Part shown: in pieces, positions 7,071-12,893 of the stretch
How the letters are laid out: each line of letters starts with the position of its first letter
How positions within the stretch are numbered: the first letter of the stretch is position 1
Virus record (IMG/VR): IMGVR_UViG_3300010313_000004
Coordinates: 1-34,627 of that record
Direction: 5' to 3' (one strand)
From: a virus
DNA length: 34,627 nucleotides
The notes under the pieces: generated by a model
Database searches by the model: none
What the model was told of the DNA's origin: nothing
What the model saw: the letters and a program-made list of their open reading frames with translations, nothing else
Position numbers and translations under genes: made by a program

Positions 7071-7090
7071 AAAAAAGGCGCTGCTGCGCC
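7071..7090 (-). terminator. Leftward terminator between the two DGR target genes
   Basis: On the minus strand GGCGC-AGCA-GCGCC is followed by six T residues, after the VR2 gene and before the VR1 gene. It should reduce read-through from target gene 2 into target gene 1 and the RT operon, setting unequal expression. Confidence 0.7.
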
Positions 7091-7101
7091 CCGAGTTATT
7101 G

Positions 7102-7117
7102 CTGGCCTGGCGGCCAG
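7102..7117. promoter_or_regulatory. Hairpin/cruciform downstream of VR2
   Basis: A perfect inverted repeat, CTGGCC-TGGC-GGCCAG, exactly 30 nt beyond the end of VR2. The stem differs in sequence from the VR1 hairpin, but position and the intervening 30 nt (20 of 30 identical by hand alignment) are conserved. This fits a target-recognition structure rather than chance. Confidence 0.72.
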
Positions 7118-7134
7118 AATGAATTAGCGAATAA

Positions 7135-7749
7135 TCAAATGAATGCTCTGCGGACGGGACGGACGAGGAGCTCGAGGCCCTTGGCGTCGCTGTCCTGACC
7201 GCCATCACCGAAGACCATGAAGAATGCGCTGTAGGCGGAGCGCTGCGAGCTCGACCAGTACCAGCGATCCTTGGTGAAAATGCCCGGCACGTTCAGCCAG
7301 CCGTGGTACAGCTCAGCTGCAGCAGGCAGGAAGAAGTCGTTGTGGCCATCGGCGCTGTGCTTCGCTGCTGCCTCGGCCGCAGGGTGGCCGCGCTCAGCCA
7401 GCAGTGCCTTGGTATTGGCCAGGCCGTCACGCTTGCAGGTGGCTGCTGACTCTTTCTCGTAGCCGCCCCAGGCGCACTTGTCTGCATCGTGCTTTGCCCA
7501 AATCAGGTAATGGGCCGGCACGTCTCCATAAGCAGCCACCAGGCCGCCGTTGATACCGCCTTGCTCTGGCCAGTAAACGCCCACAGCGGGGATGGCTTGG
7601 GTGTTCAGCTGCGGTGCTGGTGCTGCTGCCTGCTGGGCAATACCAACCTGGGCCAGTGCCGCCGCCACAAAGGTGGTGGCCACAACATGGGCCGGCACCT
7701 GCACTTTGATGCCTTCGGGGGTGGTGATTTTGATCATGTCGCGACTCAT
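7135..7749 (-). CDS. DGR target protein 2 (variable C-type-lectin-like/DUF1566-type domain)
   Basis: A 204-aa second target of the same DGR. The N-terminus (MIKITTPEGIKVQVPAHVV, then a hydrophobic Ala-rich stretch to about residue 45) is unrelated to that of target 1. From about residue 60 it reads as a DUF1566/Lcl-like domain: AIPAVGVYWPEQGGINGG, LIWAKHDADKCAWGG, FFLPAAAELYHGW, and the shared WYWSSSQRSA and ELLVRPVR. VR2 covers residues about 168-200. Its variable residues differ from VR1 at most positions. The ATG at 7749 follows GAGG. The hydrophobic N-terminal stretch could be a membrane or multimer-packing segment; no clear cleavage site is seen. Confidence 0.88.
   Translation of the reverse strand: MSRDMIKITTPEGIKVQVPAHVVATTFVAAALAQVGIAQQAAAPAPQLNTQAIPAVGVYWPEQGGINGGLVAAYGDVPAHYLIWAKHDADKCAWGGYEKESAATCKRDGLANTKALLAERGHPAAEAAAKHSADGHNDFFLPAAAELYHGWLNVPGIFTKDRWYWSSSQRSAYSAFFMVFGDGGQDSDAKGLELLVRPVRRAFI
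7148..7248 (-). repeat. DGR variable repeat 2 (VR2)
   Basis: 101 bp, ungapped against the TR. All 17 substitutions lie at TR adenines, including double changes such as AAC to TTC, GTC, GGC and CTC and AAT to GGT. It has diverged from the TR more than VR1 has. It ends 13 nt before the stop of the 7135-7749 gene. Confidence 0.95.
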
Positions 7750-7851
7750 AGGAAGTCCTCGCCAGTGGCGTGAAGTGTTGTTGTGGGGTAGGGTTCCGCC
7801 GCCACTCTCCCGCCCGAGCGTCAGGCAGGGAGTGGGCGGGTGGGGTGGCGA

Positions 7852-8043
7852 TCAGGCGATAAATGCTTTCGCCGCCAGCGCATTTACCCGTCCGCGCCAT
7901 TCATCAAGCGAAGCCTGGGTTAGCTGCTGGCAGGGCTTGTGGCATTCCGGCTGGAGCGGGCAGGCATTGCAGCTGCTGCGGGACTTGAAGTTGTAGTGCT
8001 GCTCGCAGATGGCTTTGGCCTCGGGGCTGAGTTCGGCACTCAT
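7852..8043 (-). CDS. Small cysteine-rich (zinc-binding) phage protein
   Basis: A 63-aa protein with five Cys in the centre and one near the N-terminus (CEQHYNF, CNACPLQPECHKPC). The closely spaced cysteines suggest a metal site. The C-terminal helix SLDEWRGRVNALAAKAF is amphipathic. Similar short proteins occur in Pseudomonas prophage early regions, but no function is known to me. Its ATG overlaps the stop of the preceding (frameshifted) gene in an ATGA junction. Confidence 0.65.
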   Translation of the reverse strand: MSAELSPEAKAICEQHYNFKSRSSCNACPLQPECHKPCQQLTQASLDEWRGRVNALAAKAFIA

Positions 8044-8407
8044 GCTGCTCGCGCTCCATAGTCCGCCCAGCCAATCTTCGGCGCCTTGGTCTTCTTGTTG
8101 ATCAGCGGCTTACCTGATGCATCCTTGAGCACGCTCTTGAATCGAATATGCAGATCCCGGCAGTCGCCCGCCTTTCGCTGCAGTTCGATCCACTGCTCGG
8201 CGTACTGGGGGCGTCAAACATGCCTGACAACTGCTTAACCTTTTTGCCAGCCATCACCCTGTCGGCGCGCTTCTCGCATTCCGCCGCCCACTCGGACGCG
8301 GTTAGCTGGATGATGGCCCCATTGTGCGCCTTGGTTGTCGGGGTGTTCTTTTGCGCATCTTTCAGGGCCACTGCGCGGGTCATACCAAACACTGCGAATG
8401 TGCTCAT
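8040..8407 (-). pseudogene. Conserved phage early gene interrupted by a single-base frameshift
   Basis: The first 67 codons from ATG 8407 read MSTFAVFGMTRAVALKDAQK and on to KVKQLSGMFDAP. At the run of five G (8207-8211; five C on the coding strand) the frame breaks: the zero frame continues with atypical composition to a stop at 8102. The -1 frame continues naturally as QYAEQWIELQRKAGDCRDLH and RFKSVLKDASGKPL, ending at 8040 in an ATGA overlap with the next gene. The joined product would be about 122 aa. One missing base in a homopolymer (mutation or sequencing error) or a -1 frameshift explains this. The function is unknown. GGAG precedes the ATG. Confidence 0.72.
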
Positions 8408-8411
8408 GGCT

Positions 8412-8720
8412 TCACTCCAGTAGATCAAGCGCCTGCTTGATAAGGTCGGTGATGGTTTCGGCGTCTTCTTCGTCCTCAACTGCCCGCCAAAGCAGCTTGC
8501 AGGCCTCGCTAACATTGGAATCGAGGGTGTCTTTCTCGCCCTCGATATCCGATAGCTGCTGCTCAAGCCGTTCGATTTCTTCGCGCAGCTCAGCCCGCTC
8601 CGCTCCGGGATCAAGGCTGCTTTCGGCTATCCGCCGCGATAGTTCTGCTGCTGCCTCGGGCTCCAGGGCGGCGTAGTGCAGCAGCTCGTCATCCTTCAAT
8701 GCACCTGCAGGGATGCTCAT
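8412..8720 (-). CDS. Acidic coiled-coil protein
   Basis: A 102-aa acidic protein. Residues about 40-75 (GAERAELREEIERLEQQLSD and on) form a clear heptad coiled coil. The remainder is helical with a conserved-looking N-terminus (IPAGALKDDELLHYAALEPEAA). It starts 4 nt after a GGAG-like context and stops 4 nt before the next ATG, so it belongs to the leftward early operon. No function is recognised; it may be a dimeric regulator or structural adaptor. Confidence 0.65.
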   Translation of the reverse strand: MSIPAGALKDDELLHYAALEPEAAAELSRRIAESSLDPGAERAELREEIERLEQQLSDIEGEKDTLDSNVSEACKLLWRAVEDEEDAETITDLIKQALDLLE

Positions 8721-8816
8721 CGATTTTCTCCAGGCAATAGCAGCCCGCTGCGCTGCTGGCGCTGGGCTTGATTTGGTTCGGAAAAGTTTTGCCGGAAACG
8801 GGTAATGATTTTCCGG

Positions 8817-9035
8817 CTACGGGGCGGTGATGCGGATGCTGCGGCTGATGCCTGGGGTGCGGGCAATCTTGCCGTTGCGCAGCAAGGTGAGTAGGCGCCC
8901 CTGGACTGCGTTTTCGTTGATCTTGAACCTGGCAGCAAGCTCTGCGACTGATGGCGAGTAGCCGTTTTCTGCTATGAAGTCGCGGATTGCGGCGAGGGTT
9001 TCTGCTTGCTTGTTGTGGCTTGGGCTTGGGTTCAT
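8817..9035 (-). CDS. LexA-type winged-helix DNA-binding protein
   Basis: A 72-aa protein that reads as a stand-alone LexA N-terminal DNA-binding domain: QAETLAAIRDFIAENGYSPS (helix 1 and turn), VAELAARFKINENAVQGRL (recognition helix), then LRNGKIARTPGISRSIRI (wing). The LexA autoprotease half is absent. It could occupy operator sites as a small regulator. The start at ATG 9035 is preceded by AAAGGA; a longer reading from 9080 lacks a ribosome-binding site. It is encoded on the PL transcript. Confidence 0.78.
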   Translation of the reverse strand: MNPSPSHNKQAETLAAIRDFIAENGYSPSVAELAARFKINENAVQGRLLTLLRNGKIARTPGISRSIRITAP

Positions 9036-9057
9036 ACGCCTATCCTTTGCTGCGAGT

Positions 9058-9375
9058 TTATGCCTGCTCGCTGATATCAAGCGCGGCCGCGCGGCGGGCG
9101 CCTTGCTGGTAGAGGTTGCGCGCCACGTTTTCCGTTATCTCGATTTCGTGGCGCGGCACTTTGAGCGCATGGCCCGAGCCTTCCGGGCCCATGGCATGCA
9201 GGTTGATGATCATCAGCTGTATGGCTTCCGAGATCACATTGATGCCGTGCCACTGCATCAGGTCGGCGAGCATGGCGCGGGTGCCAGGGCGTACCTTGTG
9301 GCGCAGTTCTTCCTCGCCGGCGGCCAATGCCTTGGCGGCCGACTTTTCTGAGCGCTGCTGGGTGGTCTTGGCCAT
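9058..9375 (-). CDS. Ribbon-helix-helix-like phage protein
   Basis: A 105-aa protein. Residues about 24-65 (LRHKVRPGTRAMLADLMQWH, then EAIQLMIINLHAMGP) fit a ribbon-helix-helix/Arc-like pattern seen in many small Pseudomonas prophage proteins: a short strand, helix A, then helix B. A second strand-helix unit (KVPRHEIEITENVARNLYQQ) follows. The ATG at 9375 shares its A with the TGA of the upstream gene, and GGAGG lies 5 nt upstream. DNA binding is inferred from fold only. Confidence 0.6.
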   Translation of the reverse strand: MAKTTQQRSEKSAAKALAAGEEELRHKVRPGTRAMLADLMQWHGINVISEAIQLMIINLHAMGPEGSGHALKVPRHEIEITENVARNLYQQGARRAAALDISEQA

Positions 9376-9743
9376 CACGCCTCCATTTGCATCTTGGGGC
9401 CGCGCTCTATCTTGAGATCCACGAGCATGAGCATGACGCGCCGCCGGCTGAGCTTGAGCGCGCTGGCCATGCGGATGATGCTCATCCCGCTGGCAGCCAG
9501 CTCGCGCAGCTGCTGCTCCCTCTTTTCTGCCAGGGCTTGGCGCACCTGAGCGAGGTGTTGCTGGTTTCTGGCGATGCCCTCCGGAGAGGTTTCACGCTCC
9601 AGCCATCGGGACTCTTTTTCAAAGCGCTCGCGGGCCTTGGCTTTGGCGGCGCGGCGGGGGTGTTTGGCTGGGTCCAGATCGATGGCGCGGCCGCGCAGCT
9701 CTTGCTGGTGCTGGTGGCTGCTGTAGGTGGGTTGGCTTTGCAT
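9375..9743 (-). CDS. Helix-turn-helix-tailed early protein
   Basis: A 122-aa basic protein. The middle (about 30-80) is a long charged helix (KAKARERFEKESRWLERETS, then HLAQVRQALAEKREQQLREL). The end, LAASGMSIIRMASALKLSRR, has the spacing of a helix-turn-helix. It may be a small DNA-binding regulator. It is translationally coupled to the downstream gene by a TGATG overlap. Confidence 0.58.
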   Translation of the reverse strand: MQSQPTYSSHQHQQELRGRAIDLDPAKHPRRAAKAKARERFEKESRWLERETSPEGIARNQQHLAQVRQALAEKREQQLRELAASGMSIIRMASALKLSRRRVMLMLVDLKIERGPKMQMEA

Positions 9744-9755
9744 GGCGGGCTCCGG

Positions 9756-10019
9756 TCAGGCGCTTTGCAGGTGGGTGCCGTTCTCCAGGGCCTGCTGCAG
9801 CCACTTGGCCTCGCGGTAGCTCTGGCGAACGCCAAGGCAGCGGCCCTGGGCGTCGACTACCTGGACCATGCCGCGGCCCTTGATGATGACGCGGGTGCCG
9901 CCGGCGCCGCGGCCTTGGGTCTGGCGCCGCTGGGCGAACGCCGCGCGGGCCTGGCTGGCAAGGGTGAGCAGGTCGGCCAGCTCGGTGACGCTGGTGCTGG
10001 CTTGTTGCAATGCATTCAT
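9756..10019 (-). CDS. Hypothetical small basic early protein
   Basis: An 87-aa protein: an N-terminal helix (MNALQQASTSVTELADLLTL), a basic linker with RRQTQGRGAGG, then a beta-like unit (TRVIIKGRGMVQVVDAQGRC). The C-terminal half ends in an amphipathic helix (REAKWLQQALENG). AAAGGAG precedes the ATG at 10019; upstream in-frame codons from 10079 lack a start signal. It is the first gene downstream of the long non-coding region. Confidence 0.57.
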   Translation of the reverse strand: MNALQQASTSVTELADLLTLASQARAAFAQRRQTQGRGAGGTRVIIKGRGMVQVVDAQGRCLGVRQSYREAKWLQQALENGTHLQSA

Positions 10020-10657
10020 GGCGTTGCTCCTTTGCTGTACCCATAAGCCAGCCACGCCTCGCCGCCAGACCTTCCGCAAGGTGCGGGTCAGCGGGGCTGC
10101 TTATGGGTACGGGGTAGGGGGTGAGTGCGCTGCTTTGGATGACGCGAATATGCAGCGCTTACCCGTCGCACGGGTGCCGGCTTGCGCCTGTTCCGGCTGA
10201 CCTTCGGGGTGATGAGCCCCTGGCGGCTCCGCTCCTGCGTCACCTGGCCCGATTGCTTGACGCCTCCCGGCGTTGTCCTTCCCAGTGGTAGCGATTAAGC
10301 GTCCTACCGGGTTGTGATGCAGACCATTCTGCATCGGACTTGAACCGGGTCGGGCGCGTCCACCCTACAGCCCCCACGCATGGAGGATTCGAACCCCGGC
10401 ACGGATATCGTGTTCTCAGAGGCGGCCATAACCCTAGTTTCCGCCGCGTGCTCACTACCGCGTTGCATCCCGTCCAGAACTGGCCCGGTTCAAGTCCGAT
10501 GCAGCCTGCCGGCCTGGAACCCCAGACCCTTATCGGCTCGGAACCCCAAGCCCAAAGCAGGTGATCGGTGCCTTACTGCCCAGGCGGCAAACCTGCATAG
10601 CGCCCAGCGTCCGCTCCTGCGTCGGCTGGGTGGCGCCCCCGATTTGTCGGTGGGGGG
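10020..10657. other. 638-bp non-coding stretch with dense repeats and tRNA-arm-like motifs
   Basis: No credible gene is seen on either strand. The stretch contains a 21-bp inverted repeat (10329-10349 / 10484-10504), an 8-bp perfect hairpin (10316-10335) and a 14-bp direct repeat TCCGCTCCTGCGTC (10228-10241 and 10610-10623). On the minus strand there are several GGTTC-type motifs resembling tRNA T-arms: GGGGTTCGAATCC near 10386-10398, CCGGTTCAAGTCC, GGGGTTCCAGGCC and GGGGTTCCGAGCC. No complete cloverleaf could be folded by hand. It lies inside the leftward early transcript and may be a structured RNA. Confidence 0.55.
10329..10504. repeat. 21-bp perfect inverted repeat (arms 10329-10349 and 10484-10504)
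   Basis: Arm 1 reads CTGCATCGGACTTGAACCGG plus G; arm 2 is its exact reverse complement 134 bp away. Arm 1 also takes part in a separate hairpin with 10316-10323 (GATGCAGA-CCAT-TCTGCATC), so alternative foldings are possible. Confidence 0.85.
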
Positions 10658-10927
10658 TTACTTGGCCCTAACAGCGATCATTTCGTCAGCCATTTGGTAA
10701 GCGGCGATAGCCATGAGGGTTTCCGCAGTGAAAGACCCTTCGTCGGCCAGTTCCTGGAAGCGAGCAACATTGGCTCGATCAGAAATCATTCCTTGCATCG
10801 CCCGCGCCGCGAAGTAATCACGCAGGGACACGCCCTGCCGTGGCCCAATGGTTTCTTTGCGGCCATATTCGTCTTCAAGCTGCACGCCAGGAACCGGAAA
10901 GGCCGGCCCGCCGCTATTGTTTATCAT
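10658..10927 (-). CDS. Conserved small phage protein (GGPAFP...SLRDYFAA type)
   Basis: An 89-aa protein of a type common in temperate phages of Proteobacteria, starting NNSGGPAFPVPG and containing GVSLRDYFAARAMQGM. The rest is helical (ETLMAIAAYQMADEMIAVRA). Members are usually encoded in early regions and have no established function. The ATG at 10927 follows AGAGG. Confidence 0.72.
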   Translation of the reverse strand: MINNSGGPAFPVPGVQLEDEYGRKETIGPRQGVSLRDYFAARAMQGMISDRANVARFQELADEGSFTAETLMAIAAYQMADEMIAVRAK

Positions 10928-10952
10928 TTGCGAAACCTCTTCCGGGTGGGCT

Positions 10953-11324
10953 TTACCCCGCCAGCTCCTGCTCCCCGCGCCGGTTGATGCGCATCTGGGC
11001 GATGCGCGGGGCGCTTGGTGGGCGGCGGATGGATTGGTGCTGGTGCAGGGCCATGCTGTTGAGCAGCATGATCACGGCCAGCGGGGCGACGATGCCGCGC
11101 TTGATGGCCTCCAGGCAGAGGCCGCGCACGGTGCGCTGCATGCCGAGCTTGAAGCGTGCCGCCTCCAGGCGCTGGCTTACGGCCTTGGGGCTTACGCCCA
11201 TAACCCGCGCGATTTCTTTACAGGTCATATCGGCGCAGGCGTAGATCAGGGCCTCCAGCTGGCGCGGGGCCAGGCCGGCGTTGAGCTTGCCGCGCCAGCC
11301 GGCGGCTTCGATTGTGTCTTGCAT
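10953..11324 (-). CDS. LuxR/sigma-4-like helix-turn-helix protein, first gene of the PL transcript
   Basis: A 123-aa protein. Residues about 17-62 match the LuxR-type HTH pattern: LAPRQLEALIYACADMTCKE, IARVMGVSPKAVSQRLEAAR, then FKLGM. A hydrophobic stretch (IVAPLAVIMLLNSMAL, about 86-101) follows and may be buried or membrane-associated. The C-terminal tail is basic. CAGGAGG precedes the ATG at 11324. As the promoter-proximal leftward gene it stands where lambda has N, but no arginine-rich boxB-binding motif is seen; a regulatory role is inferred. Confidence 0.68.
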   Translation of the reverse strand: MQDTIEAAGWRGKLNAGLAPRQLEALIYACADMTCKEIARVMGVSPKAVSQRLEAARFKLGMQRTVRGLCLEAIKRGIVAPLAVIMLLNSMALHQHQSIRRPPSAPRIAQMRINRRGEQELAG

Positions 11325-11757
11325 GTGAACCTCCTGTTGCTGTGGCTCCCCCGTTCATCCCAATGCGCCCTGTTGCCAAGGCGCATCAGCGATGCGATTG
11401 GGTGGTGCTGCTGGCAACCCTCAGCTACTGGCCTCTTGGGTGCTTGGTGCGTCTGGCTGTCGGTGCCTGATTACTCGCCATCAGGCCGGGCATTGCTTCA
11501 CTTGGCCGCTGTGCAGGTGGTGCGCCTTCATCTCAGGCATCCGGCAGGGAGCGGGTGGGTGCGCCTCGGTGGGCTGCTGATTCCAGGGGTCAGCAGGTCG
11601 AGTCGGCATGGTGACCAGAGCCATGCGTGGGCCGGTTCGCCGGCGATAGCAGTCGTGTTTTGCTTCCGTCGCTCAGCCGGGGCTGTCGGGACTGCGGAAG
11701 GTTCGGAATTGTGTAAAGAGCGGCGGCCTTTCGGCCTGGCCGGTTGTGGCCGGCGAT
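11325..11757 (-). ncRNA. Long untranslated leader of the PL transcript
   Basis: From the predicted PL start near 11757 to the first ATG at 11324 there are about 430 nt without a convincing gene. The leader carries a GGCC-GAAA-GGCC hairpin (11725-11736), a boxA-like sequence and, near the first gene, a branched structure (11359-11402). In the latter an outer CCCAAT/ATTGGG stem encloses GCGCC/GGCGC and GCATC/GATGC hairpins that share bases. This suggests control by antitermination or RNA structure. Confidence 0.5.
11705..11722 (-). promoter_or_regulatory. boxA-like antitermination site in the PL leader
   Basis: The minus strand reads CGCTCTTTACACAATTCC, nearly the lambda nutR boxA context CGCTCTTACACATTCC and the rRNA boxA (TGCTCTTTAACA). 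It lies about 35-50 nt after the predicted start. A GAAA-loop hairpin (11725-11736) sits just upstream of it rather than downstream as boxB does. Confidence 0.6.
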
Positions 11758-11763
11758 GTGGTT

Positions 11764-11792
11764 AAATTAGCAGCGGTCATATTATTTGGCAA
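11764..11792 (-). promoter_or_regulatory. Leftward early promoter PL
   Basis: On the minus strand TTGCCA (11792-11787), 17 nt, then TAATTT (11769-11764). The -35 overlaps the operator at 11791-11805 and the -10 overlaps the operator at 11766-11780, the same layout as PR, so repressor binding should occlude it. Confidence 0.72.
11766..11780 (-). promoter_or_regulatory. Repressor operator OL1 (candidate)
   Basis: ATGACC-GCT-GCTAAT on the minus strand matches the operator family AAGACC-NNN-GGTAAT at most positions. It covers the PL -10 and is centred 25 bp from OL2. Confidence 0.62.
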
Positions 11793-11805
11793 GACCAGCG
11801 GTAAT
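11791..11805 (+). promoter_or_regulatory. Repressor operator OL2 (candidate)
   Basis: AAGACC-AGC-GGTAAT, a close match to the three operators beside the repressor gene. It overlaps the PL -35. Confidence 0.7.
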
Positions 11806-11823
11806 AAAAATTACAGCAGGCGT

Positions 11824-11848
11824 AAAAAAGCCCGCTCGGTGGCGGGCT
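11824..11848 (-). terminator. Terminator of the repressor operon
   Basis: On the minus strand AGCCCGC-CACCGA-GCGGGCT is followed by T residues, directly after the 333-aa gene and before PL. It corresponds in position to the lambda timm terminator behind rexB. Confidence 0.85.
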
Positions 11849-11868
11849 TGGGGTGGCTGGCTTTTCTT

Positions 11869-12870
11869 TTAATCGGGCGGGTCTGCTCGCTCAACGCCCA
11901 GGATTACCGCCTGCTTGATGCTCGCATCGAGCACCTTGGCATTGATCTTAAGCAGTACAACAGTGCGCTCCCATTCGGCGTACTGAAGGACCTCTTTCAT
12001 TTCTGCATTCAGGAATGAGTCCTCAACAACCGCCTCGAATTCAAGGCTGCCCTTGTTCTTGCGCACCTTAACCCGGAATTCGTCCGGATTGGATGAGTCA
12101 ACCCGGAGGATTCGGTAGTAGTCATCGAGGCGCTGCTCAACTGTTTTGCGCCGAGCGTTCGTGATCAGCTCCTGGGCGGTGTCGGCGCTCACAGTCACAT
12201 CGCCCACCGTCGCTTCTTCGGCAGAAGCAAAGCCCCGGAGCATTTCGGTTCTTGTGTCATATGCCTCGCGACCGACCTGAGCGAGGGCCGGCTGGCGAAT
12301 CATCATGTTGTCGATGATTTTAAGGCGCTCAGTTTCTTGCTTGGACAGCTGCTCGATACCTTGGAGCAATTCGCGCTGCTCTTCGGTTTTACATTCCGCC
12401 TGTCGAATTTCGCGCCGATGGTTGAGGTAGGCGGCGTAAGACGTTTTGCCAACCCACAGAACGCCCAGGCCAAGCACTGTAACGGCGATCATTTCAGGGG
12501 TCATTTGCTCTGCTGCCTTTGTTGCAAACTTTACCAAGACGTCTTGGAAGTCTACTTCAAAAATCGAAGATCCTTCCTCAACCTTTACCTCGATTTCAAG
12601 CTCTTCACGCTCTTCCTTGGATAGCTTGCGGGTGTCGTCGGTTCCGTACTGGGCAATTGCGTAAGAGCGATACACAAGGCCCTGCAGCTCTATAAAGGAC
12701 TTCATCACCGTGGGCGTGATCGTACCGTCGAATTTATCGCCGACGAGCCGTACGCGCAATTTTGGCCAGCCCTCAAGCTTCAGATCCCCATCAAGCTTTT
12801 CGCCTTCAAGGAAACGCTTGATTGCACCTAGCGCCTGGTCTTCGTCTGTGATTGCTAGCTTGTTATCCAC
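11869..12870 (-). CDS. Membrane-anchored protein of unknown function in the rex position (candidate superinfection exclusion gene)
   Basis: A 333-aa protein that I do not recognise. The N-terminal part (1-115) is a mixed alpha/beta domain with FDGTITPTVMKSFIELQGLV and RSYAIAQYG. One transmembrane helix lies at about 124-146 (MIAVTVLGLGVLWVGKTSY). A helical segment (150-200) and a C-terminal alpha/beta domain (about 225-325, DDYYRILRVDSSNPDEF) follow. The GTG start at 12870, after AAGGGA, was chosen because upstream codons are the repressor gene in another frame. It is downstream of the repressor in the same operon, ends in its own terminator and lies before PL, exactly where lambda has rexAB. 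Its codon use is more AT-rich than its neighbours. A lysogen-expressed defence role is inferred from position only. Confidence 0.72.
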   Translation of the reverse strand: MDNKLAITDEDQALGAIKRFLEGEKLDGDLKLEGWPKLRVRLVGDKFDGTITPTVMKSFIELQGLVYRSYAIAQYGTDDTRKLSKEEREELEIEVKVEEGSSIFEVDFQDVLVKFATKAAEQMTPEMIAVTVLGLGVLWVGKTSYAAYLNHRREIRQAECKTEEQRELLQGIEQLSKQETERLKIIDNMMIRQPALAQVGREAYDTRTEMLRGFASAEEATVGDVTVSADTAQELITNARRKTVEQRLDDYYRILRVDSSNPDEFRVKVRKNKGSLEFEAVVEDSFLNAEMKEVLQYAEWERTVVLLKINAKVLDASIKQAVILGVERADPPD

Positions 12871-12893
12871 GGAAGTCCCTTTGCTTTTTAAGT

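Noticed and set aside
8408-8614. N-terminal extension of the 8040-8407 gene to 8614
   Set aside because: It overlaps the coiled-coil gene in another frame; the ATG at 8407 has its own GGAG.
10360-10470. A complete tRNA gene on the minus strand (T-loop GGTTCGAATCC with 76-nt spacing to a partly pairing acceptor)
   Set aside because: Acceptor and T-arm pair reasonably, but no D-arm or anticodon arm can be formed, so it is only reported as tRNA-arm-like.
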